64,000 nucleotides of DNA from Pacificispira spongiicola. Its GTDB lineage: Bacteria > Pseudomonadota > Alphaproteobacteria > UBA8366 > Aestuariispiraceae. Below, piece after piece: positions 27,254 to 35,225 of the stretch. The stretch's first letter is position 1. Each line of letters begins with the position of its first letter. The DNA lies in assembly GCF_012926505.1 (NCBI RefSeq), contig NZ_JABBNT010000004.1:310001-374000 (forward strand), given 5' to 3'. The notes under the pieces are model-generated. The model saw only the letters and a list, made by a program, of their open reading frames with translations, had not been told where the DNA came from and ran no database searches. A program made the translations under genes and the position numbers.

Positions 27254-28534
27254 ATGAACGAGACCCTCGCCACGGCGGAAAACGCCGAAGAACAATTGAT
27301 CGAGATGGCGCATCGGGCCCGCAAGGCATGCCGTGCCTTGGGCCTTGCCACACCGGCGCAACGCACGGACGGTCTGCGCAAGGCGGCGGCAGCGGTGCGC
27401 ACCCGCGCGGCGGAGATCGAGGCCGCGAACGCCAAGGATATGGCCTTCGCCAAGGAAAAGGGCCTGAGCCCGGCCATGCTGGACCGCCTGCTGTTGAACG
27501 CGGATCGGATCGAGGCCATGGCGTCGGGATTGGAGTCGGTCGCGGAACTGCCCGATCCGGTCGGTCAGGTGATCGCCGAATGGGATCGTCCGAACGGTCT
27601 GCATATCGAACGTGTCCGAACGCCGCTGGGCGTGATCGGCGTGATTTATGAAAGCCGTCCGAATGTGACGGCGGATGCGGGGGCGCTTTGCGTCAAGGCG
27701 GGCAACGCGGCAATTTTACGCGGCGGGTCGGAAAGCCTGCATTCGTCGGGTCTGATCGCGGATTGCCTGCGCCAGGGCCTGGCGGAAGCGGGATTGCCGG
27801 AAGACGCGGTGCAGATCGCGCGGACCCGCGATCGAGATTTCGTCGGCGCGATGCTGGGCGCGTCGGGGTTGATCGACGTGATCGTACCGCGCGGCGGCCG
27901 CAACCTGATCGAACGGGTGCTCAGCGACGCACGAGTACCGGTCTTTGCGCATCTGGAAGGTCTGGTGCATCTCTACATCCACGAAGCCGCCGACCCGGAG
28001 AAGGCCGTGGTGCTGGCCGTGAACAGCAAGATGCGGCGCACCGGAATCTGCGGGGCGGCGGAAACGCTGTTGATCGATCGGTCGGTCGCGGCAGCGCTGC
28101 TGCCGAAGATCGCATCGGCCTTGATCGAGGTCGGCTGCGTATTGCGCGGCGACGCGGCGGCACGGGCGGTGATGCCGATCATGGAACCGGCGAGCGATGA
28201 GGACTGGCGTACGGAATATCTGGATTCCATCCTGTCCGTACGGGTCGTCGATGGGATCGATCAGGCGATGACCCATATCGCGGATCATGGGTCCGACCAC
28301 ACCGATTGCATCGTGACGGAAGACCAAGCGGTCGCGGATCGTTTCCTGAACGAGGTCGATTCCGCCATCGTCATGCACAATGCATCGACCCAGTTCGCGG
28401 ATGGCGGCGAATTCGGTATGGGGGCGGAAATCGGCATTTCGACGGGCCGCATGCATGCCCGTGGTCCGGTTGGCGCGGAACAGCTCACCAGCTTCAAGTA
28501 TCGAGTGCGGGGAAATGGCCAGACCCGGCCGTGA
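27254..28534 (+). CDS. proA: Gamma-glutamyl phosphate reductase
   Basis: The second enzyme of proline synthesis, reducing glutamyl-5-phosphate to the semialdehyde with NADPH. It has 426 residues of the aldehyde-dehydrogenase fold, with the catalytic cysteine in [12 protein letters not shown] and family blocks [24 protein letters not shown] and [28 protein letters not shown] lies before the ATG. Its TGA overlaps the nadD ATG by one base. Confidence 0.98.
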   Translation: MNETLATAENAEEQLIEMAHRARKACRALGLATPAQRTDGLRKAAAAVRTRAAEIEAANAKDMAFAKEKGLSPAMLDRLLLNADRIEAMASGLESVAELPDPVGQVIAEWDRPNGLHIERVRTPLGVIGVIYESRPNVTADAGALCVKAGNAAILRGGSESLHSSGLIADCLRQGLAEAGLPEDAVQIARTRDRDFVGAMLGASGLIDVIVPRGGRNLIERVLSDARVPVFAHLEGLVHLYIHEAADPEKAVVLAVNSKMRRTGICGAAETLLIDRSVAAALLPKIASALIEVGCVLRGDAAARAVMPIMEPASDEDWRTEYLDSILSVRVVDGIDQAMTHIADHGSDHTDCIVTEDQAVADRFLNEVDSAIVMHNASTQFADGGEFGMGAEIGISTGRMHARGPVGAEQLTSFKYRVRGNGQTRP

Positions 28535-29220
28535 TGAGGGCGCTCGTATCGGGGTATGATGGTGTGATGTCCGGACGGCGACAGACGATCGGATTGCTGG
28601 GGGGGTCGTTCAACCCCGCGCATGAGGGCCACCTGCATATCTCGCGGGAGGCCTTGAAGCGCCTGGGCCTGGATCAGGTTTGGTGGATGGTGTCGCCGCA
28701 GAACCCGCTGAAAACCACTGACGACATGGCTGGGTTCGATCAGCGTCTGGCCTCGGCGAGGGCCATGGCGCGCGATCCGCGTATTCGCGTTACAAGCATC
28801 GAACGACGGTTGGGGACCACTCAGACGGCGCTGACCCTGCGAAAGCTGAAACGGCGATTTCCGAACGCTCGTTTCGTATGGTTGATGGGCGCGGACAACC
28901 TGTTGCAAATACATCGCTGGTATCGATGGAAAGACATCTTCACGCTGGTTCCCCTTGCCGTTTTCGCCCGTCCTACCTATGATTCAAAGGCGTTGTCCGG
29001 GTTGGCGGCGACCCGGTTCGCCAGGGTTTTCGTGCCGGAGCGTTTTGCATCCACCCTGGCATTTAGGAAGCCGCCGGCCTGGGTATTTTTGGCGATACGC
29101 CGTCACGAAGCGTCGGCCACCGCCATTCGGGCGTCGGGTGCGTTCCCGGTAACCCGGGACGATACCGGATCGACTGACCGGGATCCCGCTCCGGATCCAG
29201 GCAGTCACGGTTCCGAATGA
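28534..29220 (+). CDS. nadD: Nicotinate-nucleotide adenylyltransferase
   Basis: NAD biosynthesis enzyme that adenylylates nicotinate mononucleotide. The nucleotidyltransferase motif is GLLGGSFNPAHEGHLHIS with the HxGH pair, and the second motif is SATAIRASG near the end. There are 228 residues from the ATG at 28534, which overlaps the proA stop by one base; the ATG at 28567 (MSGRRQTIG) is an equally plausible start and would give 217. The C-terminal 25 residues are Asp/Pro-rich and not typical of the family. Confidence 0.93.
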   Translation: MRALVSGYDGVMSGRRQTIGLLGGSFNPAHEGHLHISREALKRLGLDQVWWMVSPQNPLKTTDDMAGFDQRLASARAMARDPRIRVTSIERRLGTTQTALTLRKLKRRFPNARFVWLMGADNLLQIHRWYRWKDIFTLVPLAVFARPTYDSKALSGLAATRFARVFVPERFASTLAFRKPPAWVFLAIRRHEASATAIRASGAFPVTRDDTGSTDRDPAPDPGSHGSE

Positions 29221-29285
29221 ACGGACCGGTTCGGGTGTTCACAGGCGGCATTGATTAGGAGAAACCGACAATCTCTAGCCTCTCT

Positions 29286-29666
29286 TTGCAGGCGACTGAC
29301 CCTGACGCGATGTTGGGGTTGATCGAAACCTCTCTCGATGACGACAAGGCGCAGGCCGTGACCGTGATCGAGCTCCGCGGGAAGTCGTCCATCGCCGATC
29401 ACATGGTGATCGCATCCGGCACGTCGACCCGGCAGGTCGTTTCCATGGCCAACCACCTCATCGAAAGATTGAAGAAAGCGGGCGTCGAAGGGACGACCGT
29501 CGAAGGCATGAATCAGGGCGACTGGGTTCTGATCGATACCGGCGACGTTATCGTTCACCTGTTCCGCCCGGAAGTGCGCAGCTTCTACAATCTTGAGAAG
29601 ATGTGGGGCGTCGCCATGCCGGAAACGGCGCAGGACGCGATCGGCGCGGTCGGCGGACACGCCTGA
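29286..29666 (+). CDS. rsfS: Ribosomal silencing factor RsfS
   Basis: An Iojap/RsfS homologue that binds L14 and blocks subunit joining in starvation; at least 126 residues. Family blocks are DDDKAQAVTVIELRGKSSIADHMVIASGTSTRQ, shortened here to its ends, and GDWVLIDTGDVIVHLF. The start is uncertain: the best Shine-Dalgarno (AGGAG, 29257-29261) is placed for a codon at 29271, which is ATC, in the same frame. TTG at 29286 is the first conventional start but lies 24 bases from that site; ATG at 29310 has no site. It lies between nadD and rlmH, as in most proteobacteria. Confidence 0.93.
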   Translation: MQATDPDAMLGLIETSLDDDKAQAVTVIELRGKSSIADHMVIASGTSTRQVVSMANHLIERLKKAGVEGTTVEGMNQGDWVLIDTGDVIVHLFRPEVRSFYNLEKMWGVAMPETAQDAIGAVGGHA

Positions 29667-29696
29667 TCGGAACGCGACTTCGGTCGAGAGGGTTCG

Positions 29697-30155
29697 GTGA
29701 AGATACGTATTGTCGCTGTCGGCCGCGCGCGGCGCGGGCCGGAGCAGGAACTTTTCGATTTTTACAAGTCTCGGATATCCTGGCCCCTGGACCTGATAGA
29801 GGTTGAGGAAAAACGCCCGCTGCCGGTCGATCAACGTATCCAGCGCGAAGATGAACTGATCCGCGCGAAAATTCCGCCGGGGGCCGTGATCGTCGGCATG
29901 GATGAAACGGGCGAGGACCCGACCAGCCGCAAACTGGCTGACCATTTCAGAAAATGGGAGGATGCCGGGACCGCCGATCTGGTTTTTCTGATCGGCGGCG
30001 CGGACGGATTGTCCGACGGGCTGAAGCGCGATGCCCGCCTGTTGATCCGTTTCGGCCGGGTCACCTGGCCGCATATGCTGGTCCGGCCGATGCTTGCGGA
30101 ACAGATTTATCGGTGCCGTCAGATATTGGACGGCCACCCCTATCACCGGGACTGA
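29697..30155 (+). CDS. rlmH: 23S rRNA pseudouridine-1915 N3-methyltransferase
   Basis: A SPOUT-class methyltransferase modifying the 23S rRNA helix 69 loop; 152 residues. The SAM-binding knot is LVFLIGGADGLSDGL, and the conserved C-terminus HPYHRD is complete. The start is a GTG (VKIRIVAVGRARRG), with GAGAGGGTTCG ahead. It follows rsfS by 30 bases in the usual order. Confidence 0.97.
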   Translation: MKIRIVAVGRARRGPEQELFDFYKSRISWPLDLIEVEEKRPLPVDQRIQREDELIRAKIPPGAVIVGMDETGEDPTSRKLADHFRKWEDAGTADLVFLIGGADGLSDGLKRDARLLIRFGRVTWPHMLVRPMLAEQIYRCRQILDGHPYHRD

Positions 30156-30160
30156 CGTCA

Positions 30161-30472
30161 ATGAACGTGATCAAACCGCAGGACTTCACCGGCAACCGTG
30201 CTTGGGAGGCGTTGGATATCGAGCGGATCGACGATGCGACGGTGCGCCTGCATTGGACCGATCAGCCCTATAAATGGCACGTGAACGATGGGCCGGAAGT
30301 ATTCGTCGTGCTGACCGGATCCGTCGACATGCATATCCGTCAGAATGGCGTGGAGGCGGTTCATCGCCTGGGGCCCGGCGACATCTTCCACGCGCAGGAC
30401 GGGGACGAACATGTCGCCCATCCGATCGGCGCGGCGCGCGTCCTGGTGGTCGAACGCGCGGGCAGCGTTTAG
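30161..30472 (+). CDS. Small cupin-domain protein
   Basis: A 103-residue single-domain cupin. Motif 1 is HVNDGPEVFVVLTGSVDM and motif 2 is LGPGDIFHAQDGDEHVAHP; metal ligands H, E, H are in place, with the first His in KWHVND. It begins 5 bases after rlmH and is probably co-transcribed with it. Such proteins bind metal and may be isomerases, dioxygenases or sensors; no specific role can be assigned. Its stop lies 5 bases from the convergent gene at 30477. Confidence 0.82.
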   Translation: MNVIKPQDFTGNRAWEALDIERIDDATVRLHWTDQPYKWHVNDGPEVFVVLTGSVDMHIRQNGVEAVHRLGPGDIFHAQDGDEHVAHPIGAARVLVVERAGSV

Positions 30473-30476
30473 CCCA

Positions 30477-30872
30477 TTAGGACGCGTATCGATCCGGCAT
30501 GACGAAGCCGGACCGCGCGTCGGCATCGTTCAGGCGGTCGGCGCTATACCAAACCCCCATCAGTTTTGGAACAGACCCGAACAGGTCGGTATTGCCGGCG
30601 CGAAACGTCTCCCAGTCTTCGGTCTCCGGTGCTCTCGCAATGCGTTCGCGGATCATGGACAGGAAGGCGAAGGTAATGGTTTCGTGATACTTCGCCGGTT
30701 GGCCGATATGGGCGGCGAATGCTTTCAACCCGTCCCGGTATCGCTGCATGGCTTCCGGCAGGGGTTGGTCTTTGAGATACAGCCACGCCAGACGGACATG
30801 CGCCGCGTGGTCGAAACTTGCGGGTGGTAGAGACAAGGTCTCGAAAGCGGTTTGAAACTCTTCATCGGTCAT
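30477..30872 (-). CDS. Conserved hypothetical protein, His-rich helical (FDHAAHVRLAW family)
   Basis: A 131-residue protein, mostly alpha-helical by pattern. Notable stretches are FDHAAHVRLAWLYLKDQPL (residues 20-38) and GQPAKYHETITFAFLSMIRERI (about 56-77). The three spaced histidines and the glutamate could bind metal. I do not recognise a named family, though similar proteins of about this size occur in many bacteria. Its start overlaps the end of the ribbon-helix-helix gene by 11 bases, which makes it translationally coupled. Confidence 0.7.
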   Translation of the reverse strand: MTDEEFQTAFETLSLPPASFDHAAHVRLAWLYLKDQPLPEAMQRYRDGLKAFAAHIGQPAKYHETITFAFLSMIRERIARAPETEDWETFRAGNTDLFGSVPKLMGVWYSADRLNDADARSGFVMPDRYAS

Positions 30873-31119
30873 CCGGGTTCTCCTTGAGCATATGGCTGTC
30901 CGACGCGGTCAGATCCAATTGATAGACCGCGCGCAGTTTGTCGATCTGGGCCAAGGTCGCGGGCCCGAACGGGGCTTTTCCTTCGAAGGCATGCAGCATC
31001 ACCCCCTCGATCAGGTCGCCGAGGGAAAGGTCGTGCAGTTCCGCGACGGCCTTCATGACCTTGATCAGGCGCTTTTCGATCCGCACGCCGGTTTGGACGC
31101 GCTCAATTGCTTTGGTCAT
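30862..31119 (-). CDS. Ribbon-helix-helix-like small protein
   Basis: An 85-residue protein. RVQTGVRIEKRLIKVMKAVAE then HDLSLGDLIEGVMLHAFEG gives the strand-helix-helix order of MetJ/Arc DNA-binding proteins. I start it at the ATG at 31119 because GGAG at 31126-31129 is 6 bases away; ATGs at 31125 and 31131 are less well placed. A perfect 24-bp palindrome lies immediately upstream (31130-31153), as expected for an autoregulator. It overlaps the next gene by 11 bases. Confidence 0.72.
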   Translation of the reverse strand: MTKAIERVQTGVRIEKRLIKVMKAVAELHDLSLGDLIEGVMLHAFEGKAPFGPATLAQIDKLRAVYQLDLTASDSHMLKENPDDR

Positions 31120-31129
31120 TTTCATCTCC

Positions 31130-31153
31130 ATATTGGTACAAATGTACCAATAT
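31130..31153. promoter_or_regulatory. Perfect 24-bp palindrome, likely RHH operator
   Basis: Arms ATATTGGTACA and TGTACCAATAT are separated by AA. It ends right at the Shine-Dalgarno site of the ribbon-helix-helix gene, and binding would block its transcription. It is more AT-rich than its surroundings. Confidence 0.7.
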
Positions 31154-31247
31154 AACAAAAAAGAGTCAAGGCAGCGGTCGCCGGGCCGCGCGAATCGATC
31201 GAATGCGAGGCTGATTTCGGTTGTTCGAGTGGACTCTTGAAGGGGGG

Positions 31248-31964
31248 TTACCGTGCCGTCGTTTGCTGGAAAGCACGGGCGGCGGCCAGGCTGCGGGAGG
31301 CGCTGTCGTCCGGCGCGGTCCGCTCCGGTTCGACGGATGCGGCGGGTGACCCTTCGTCGGACTCTGCTTGCGCCAGTTCCGCCCTCGCTTCGACGAGGGC
31401 CTGTTGGGCTTCCGTCGCGACGCGGCGATCCTGGGCGGACGGTTGCGCCGGGGCCAGGGCCGCGCGGCGGACTTGCTGCATCTTCGCGATGGTTGCTTCC
31501 GGGTCGCCGGGGATGGCGCTGGTATCGATGCTGACCTCTCCGCCGACGGCATAGAATTGGCCGTCGGGGCCGCGTTCATATTCGTAGGACGGCGCACCGG
31601 CATATTGCCCGCCCACGGCGGCATGCGCCTGTTCATGGCGGCGGACTTCGGCATCCCGCTGTTGCAGGTCGTCCACGATTGCTTCTTCTTCAGGCGTCAG
31701 ACCGTCTGATCCGGTCTCGTCCTGGTCGGACGGCGGTTTCCCGTCGGTCCTATTTTGTCCCTGAACGGCCGTGATCGTATCGGCGCTGAGCGGCGATTGC
31801 GTATAGCCGACGGCAGGCGGAACAGGAGGGGCGGCCCCTTCGGGACGCGCTGCCGGATCACCCTTTTTCGGGGAAGGCGTTGCCGTCGCCGTCGCCGTGC
31901 GGCTTGCCTGCACTGCCGTTATGGCCAAATCGGCCGACCCGATGCGCATCGTCTGTCCGTTCAA
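31248..31964 (-). CDS. Putative metalloprotease, CJM1_0395/SprA-related family
   Basis: A 238-residue protein with a disordered Pro/Ala/Thr-rich first 90 residues and then the family core RDAEVRRHEQAHAAVGGQYAG, SYEYERGPDGQFYAVGGEV. HEQAH is a zinc-metalloprotease-like HExxH motif. The C-terminal 80 residues are Ala/Gln/Glu-rich and probably helical. No signal peptide is evident. Members are widespread in proteobacteria and of unproven activity. It is a single gene, upstream-adjacent and divergent to cysH. Confidence 0.85.
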   Translation of the reverse strand: MNGQTMRIGSADLAITAVQASRTATATATPSPKKGDPAARPEGAAPPVPPAVGYTQSPLSADTITAVQGQNRTDGKPPSDQDETGSDGLTPEEEAIVDDLQQRDAEVRRHEQAHAAVGGQYAGAPSYEYERGPDGQFYAVGGEVSIDTSAIPGDPEATIAKMQQVRRAALAPAQPSAQDRRVATEAQQALVEARAELAQAESDEGSPAASVEPERTAPDDSASRSLAAARAFQQTTAR

Positions 31965-32092
31965 GGCGTGAAGGTCGGTTTCTTCCGTCTTCCGCGGTCC
32001 TCGTTCGGACCCGGCGGCATTCTGCCGTCCGGGATCGCGGCACTATAGCAACGGGGCGTAAGAGAGGCCACACGCAAAAAAATTCAAAAACA

Positions 32093-32115
32093 GTGTGGAA
32101 TATTTTGATTCACAC
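32093..32115. promoter_or_regulatory. Imperfect inverted repeat upstream of cysH
   Basis: GTGTGGAAT then ATTTTG then ATTCACAC: an inverted repeat (one bulged base) in the AT-rich gap 39 bases before the cysH start. It could be an operator for a sulfur-metabolism regulator; the protein is not identifiable. Confidence 0.35.
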
Positions 32116-32153
32116 AATAGATATGTTTATAACTGATCCGCATGGAGACCATG

Positions 32154-32867
32154 ATGACCGAAGCAGCAATCACAGAACACCGCTTTGACGCCGCGTTGCA
32201 GGCGTTGTCGGGCTATGACGACGTCGAATTGTTGAGTAAGGCGATGGGCGAAATATTTCCCGACCGCATCAGCGTGGTGTCGGCCTTCGGCGCGGAATCC
32301 GCGGTGGTTCTGGACATGGTCGCGCGGATCGATCGCAAAATTCCGATCCTCTTTGTGGATACCGGAAAGCATTTCAAGGAAACGTTGGAATACCGCGATA
32401 TGCTGATCGACCGGCTGCGCCTGGAAGACGTGCGCAGTATCGGCCCGGCGCAGGACAAGATCGCCGGCGACCAAACCGGATTGCTGCATCAGACGAATAC
32501 GGATGCGTGCTGTGAAATCCGCAAGGTGATCCCGCTGGAAGAGGCTCTGTCGGAATTCGATTGCTGGATCACCGGACGCAAACGCTTTCAGGGCGGATCG
32601 CGCTCAACCCTCGCGACGGCCGAAGCCGACGGGCCGACCCGATTGAAGCTCAATCCACTGGCGAATTGGTCGCCCGCCCGCATCGACGCCTATTTCGACA
32701 ATTACGGCCTGCCGCGCCATCCCCTGTGGTTCAAGGGATATGCCTCCATCGGCTGCGGCCCGTGCACCGGGTTGCCGACGGAAGCGGGCGACTCCCGGTC
32801 CGGACGCTGGTCCGGTCTCGGCAAAACCGAATGCGGCATTCACCGCTACGGCAGTCAGGCCGCCTGA
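32154..32867 (+). CDS. cysH: Thioredoxin-dependent adenylyl-sulfate (APS) reductase
   Basis: Assimilatory reductase releasing sulfite from activated sulfate; about 237 residues. The P-loop-like motif is VSAFGAESAVVLDMV and the catalytic cysteine is in KTECGIH near the C-terminus. The two CC/CxxC pairs (DACCEIRKVIPL and YASIGCGPCT) that hold a 4Fe-4S cluster mark it as an APS rather than PAPS reductase. ATG codons at 32142, 32151 and 32154 are possible; GGAG at 32144 best fits 32154. No other sulfate-assimilation gene is adjacent, which is unusual. Confidence 0.93.
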   Translation: MTEAAITEHRFDAALQALSGYDDVELLSKAMGEIFPDRISVVSAFGAESAVVLDMVARIDRKIPILFVDTGKHFKETLEYRDMLIDRLRLEDVRSIGPAQDKIAGDQTGLLHQTNTDACCEIRKVIPLEEALSEFDCWITGRKRFQGGSRSTLATAEADGPTRLKLNPLANWSPARIDAYFDNYGLPRHPLWFKGYASIGCGPCTGLPTEAGDSRSGRWSGLGKTECGIHRYGSQAA

Positions 32868-32897
32868 CCGGTATCCCGATCAACCGAAGTGGGTCTA

Positions 32898-33404
32898 TTA
32901 GAGATAGGCGAAGGACTTGTCCTTCGTCATCTCCTTGGCCAGCTTCTTCGCCACGCGGGCGATCAGTTTCGTCCCCGCCTTGGAAATCGCCAGTTGGTCG
33001 GGGAAAGGCGGTCCCTTGCTGATCCGGTCGACCAAGCCGTATTGCGACAGCAGGATCAACAGCCGCCGGATCGTTTCGCGGGATACGCCGATTTTTCCGA
33101 AAATCTCGAACAGCGCGGATTGGCTGAGATTAGGGAAAATTTTCAGGTTGCCGGGTGTTGCCACCCCATGCCGGTCGAGAAGGGTTTCGAACTGCTTCTC
33201 ATTCAGGTCCGACGACGCGAAATCCGCAAGGAACATCAGAATCGTATAGCTGTGAATGCTGCACAGCTGGGAGGAATCCTGCCGGGCCAGCGGCGTTTCC
33301 GACGCATCCAGGATTTTCATGATTTCCCGTTCGAAAGCCCTGAGAGCAAGCGCGGGCGATCTGAGTGTTGCGTCGAAAGCCGGTGCCTCCTTGGCTTTAG
33401 CCAT
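32898..33404 (-). CDS. Winged-helix (MarR-like) putative regulator
   Basis: A 168-residue protein starting at the ATG at 33404, with AGGGGGA 5 bases upstream. A dimerisation helix region (SPALALRAFEREIMKILD) is followed by a winged helix: LSQSALFEIFGKIGVSRETIRRLLILLSQYGLVDR (shown by its ends: LSQSALFEIF and LLILLSQYGLVDR) then a wing ISKGPPFPDQLAISKAG. The basic C-terminus is KKLAKEMTKDK. No ligand domain is seen. Two operator-like direct repeats lie 58-90 bases upstream, in the gap shared with gpmI. Confidence 0.7.
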   Translation of the reverse strand: MAKAKEAPAFDATLRSPALALRAFEREIMKILDASETPLARQDSSQLCSIHSYTILMFLADFASSDLNEKQFETLLDRHGVATPGNLKIFPNLSQSALFEIFGKIGVSRETIRRLLILLSQYGLVDRISKGPPFPDQLAISKAGTKLIARVAKKLAKEMTKDKSFAYL

Positions 33405-33461
33405 ACTGTCCCCCTGCGGATTGCTGGATGAGAGTGGTTGCCGTCGCGCCCATGGCTCAAT

Positions 33462-33494
33462 GGCCTTTATATGGTCCTTGGCCTTTAAATGGCC
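33462..33494. repeat. Tandem operator-like repeats between wHTH gene and gpmI
   Basis: GGCCTTTATATGGTC (33462-33476) and GGCCTTTAAATGGCC (33480-33494) are 15-base near-identical copies spaced 18 bases apart, each nearly palindromic. The position between two divergent genes suggests a binding site for the winged-helix protein. Confidence 0.5.
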
Positions 33495-33650
33495 CGGCGA
33501 TTGCGATATTACCCATAACGAAGGCGGTGCCCTGTATTTTGTATGTGCCCGGCGGCTTGTATGCGTCCTGTGGCGATCGCATGTGCACCGTACTATAGTG
33601 TGTATAGGCGGGAATTGCATTACTCGCTGTATGAAAATCCGAGAGACGGC

Positions 33651-35225
33651 ATGACACGACCCGAAAAATCTTCGCGCCCAGACGCGCCGCGCCCCGTGGT
33701 TCTCTGCATCCTGGACGGTTGGGGCGAACGGGCGGAAACCGACAATAACGCGATCGCCGCGGCCCGGACGCCGGTCTTCGACCGGTTGAAGGCAACCGGC
33801 CCCTTCGCGGTGTTGGATGCGTCGGAAGGCTTCGTCGGACTGCCGTCCGGACAGATGGGGAATTCCGAGGTCGGCCACATGAATCTGGGCGCGGGCCGCG
33901 TCGTCATGCAGGAATTGCCGAAGATCGACGCGGCGATTGAGGACGGCTCACTCGCCGCCCATTCGCGCCTTGCGGCCTTCGCGGCCGCACTGAAGAAGAC
34001 CGGCGGCACCGCGCATCTGATGGGCTTGCTGTCCGATGGCGGCGTGCACAGCCACCTGCGGCATATGGCGGCGCTGGCCAATCGCCTTGTCGAATTGGGC
34101 GTGCCGGTCGCGGTGCATGGCTTCCTGGACGGTCGCGATACGCCGCCGCGCAGCGCCGACGGTTTCGTCGCCGATTTCGAGGCCGCCGCCCCGAAGGCCC
34201 CGATCGCGACCCTATGCGGACGCTATTGGGCGATGGATCGCGACAAGCGATGGGATCGCGTCAAAAAGGCCTATGACCTTCTGGTCGATGGGACGGGTGC
34301 GGCCATCGAAAGCGCGTCGGAAGCGGTCGCGGCATCCTATTCGGCAGATATCGGCGACGAATTCGTCGAACCGGCGGCGATCAACGGCTATGCCGGAATG
34401 AAGGACGGCGACGGGCTGCTGATGGCGAATTTCCGGGCCGACCGGGCGCGCGAAATCCTGTCCGCCCTGCTGGATCCCGGTTTCGACGGGTTCGACCGGG
34501 CGCGGCGTGTTTCCTTCGCGGATGCGCTGGGCATGGTCGAATATTCCCAGGCGCATAAGGCGTTCCTGGATTCGATTTTCCCGCCGGAAGATCTGGTCGA
34601 TGTGTTGGGCGCCGTCGTGGCGGATGCGGGCCTGAAACAGTTGCGTATCGCGGAAACGGAAAAATACGCACATGTGACCTTCTTCCTGAACGGTGGGCGC
34701 GAGGATGTGTTCGACGGTGAGGACCGCATTCTCGTTCAGTCGCCGGATGTGAAGACCTACGACCTGCAGCCGGAAATGTCCGCGCCGGAAGTCACCGACA
34801 AGCTGGTCGCCGCGATTGAGGCCGGGACATACGACCTGATCGTCGTGAACTACGCCAATACGGACATGGTCGGTCATACCGGCGATTTCGACGCGGCGGT
34901 GCAGGCGGTGCAGGCGGTCGACGGTTGCCTGGGCCGGTTGGAACAAGCGCTGACAAAGGCCGGCGGTCGCATGCTGATCACGGCGGACCACGGCAATGCC
35001 GATATGATGGTCGATCCGTCCAGCGGCGGCATCCACACCGCCCATACCTTGAGCAAGGTGCCGCTGATCCTGGTCGGCGCGCAGGCAGGCGAGGTCGAGG
35101 GCCTGGGCAACGGGCGGCTTGCGGATATCGCGCCGACTTTGCTGGAATTGATGAAGCTGCCGCAACCGGCGGCGATGACAGGACACAGCCTGTTGCGCCG
35201 CGCGGCCCGCCATGCCGCTGAATAA
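33651..35225 (+). CDS. gpmI: 2,3-bisphosphoglycerate-independent phosphoglycerate mutase
   Basis: A glycolytic mutase using two Mn2+ ions; 524 residues, normal size. The N-terminal LCILDGWGE carries the first metal aspartate, the phosphoserine is in GNSEVGHMNLGAGR, the lid domain has HGFLDGRDTPPRS, and the C-terminal metal sites are NYANTDMVGHTG and TADHGNADMM. The ATG at 33651 precedes the conserved start; the frame is open 36 codons upstream without family similarity. Its last 14 bases overlap the envC-like start. Confidence 0.97.
   Translation: MTRPEKSSRPDAPRPVVLCILDGWGERAETDNNAIAAARTPVFDRLKATGPFAVLDASEGFVGLPSGQMGNSEVGHMNLGAGRVVMQELPKIDAAIEDGSLAAHSRLAAFAAALKKTGGTAHLMGLLSDGGVHSHLRHMAALANRLVELGVPVAVHGFLDGRDTPPRSADGFVADFEAAAPKAPIATLCGRYWAMDRDKRWDRVKKAYDLLVDGTGAAIESASEAVAASYSADIGDEFVEPAAINGYAGMKDGDGLLMANFRADRAREILSALLDPGFDGFDRARRVSFADALGMVEYSQAHKAFLDSIFPPEDLVDVLGAVVADAGLKQLRIAETEKYAHVTFFLNGGREDVFDGEDRILVQSPDVKTYDLQPEMSAPEVTDKLVAAIEAGTYDLIVVNYANTDMVGHTGDFDAAVQAVQAVDGCLGRLEQALTKAGGRMLITADHGNADMMVDPSSGGIHTAHTLSKVPLILVGAQAGEVEGLGNGRLADIAPTLLELMKLPQPAAMTGHSLLRRAARHAAE

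Noticed and set aside
29205-30161. 318-codon antisense frame opposite rsfS and rlmH
   Set aside because: Both genes on the plus strand are well-known families in conserved order.
30477-31119. Classification as a known toxin-antitoxin system
   Set aside because: The layout is similar, but the second protein has no RelE, PIN, Fic or other recognised toxin signature, so it is reported only as an unknown coupled module.
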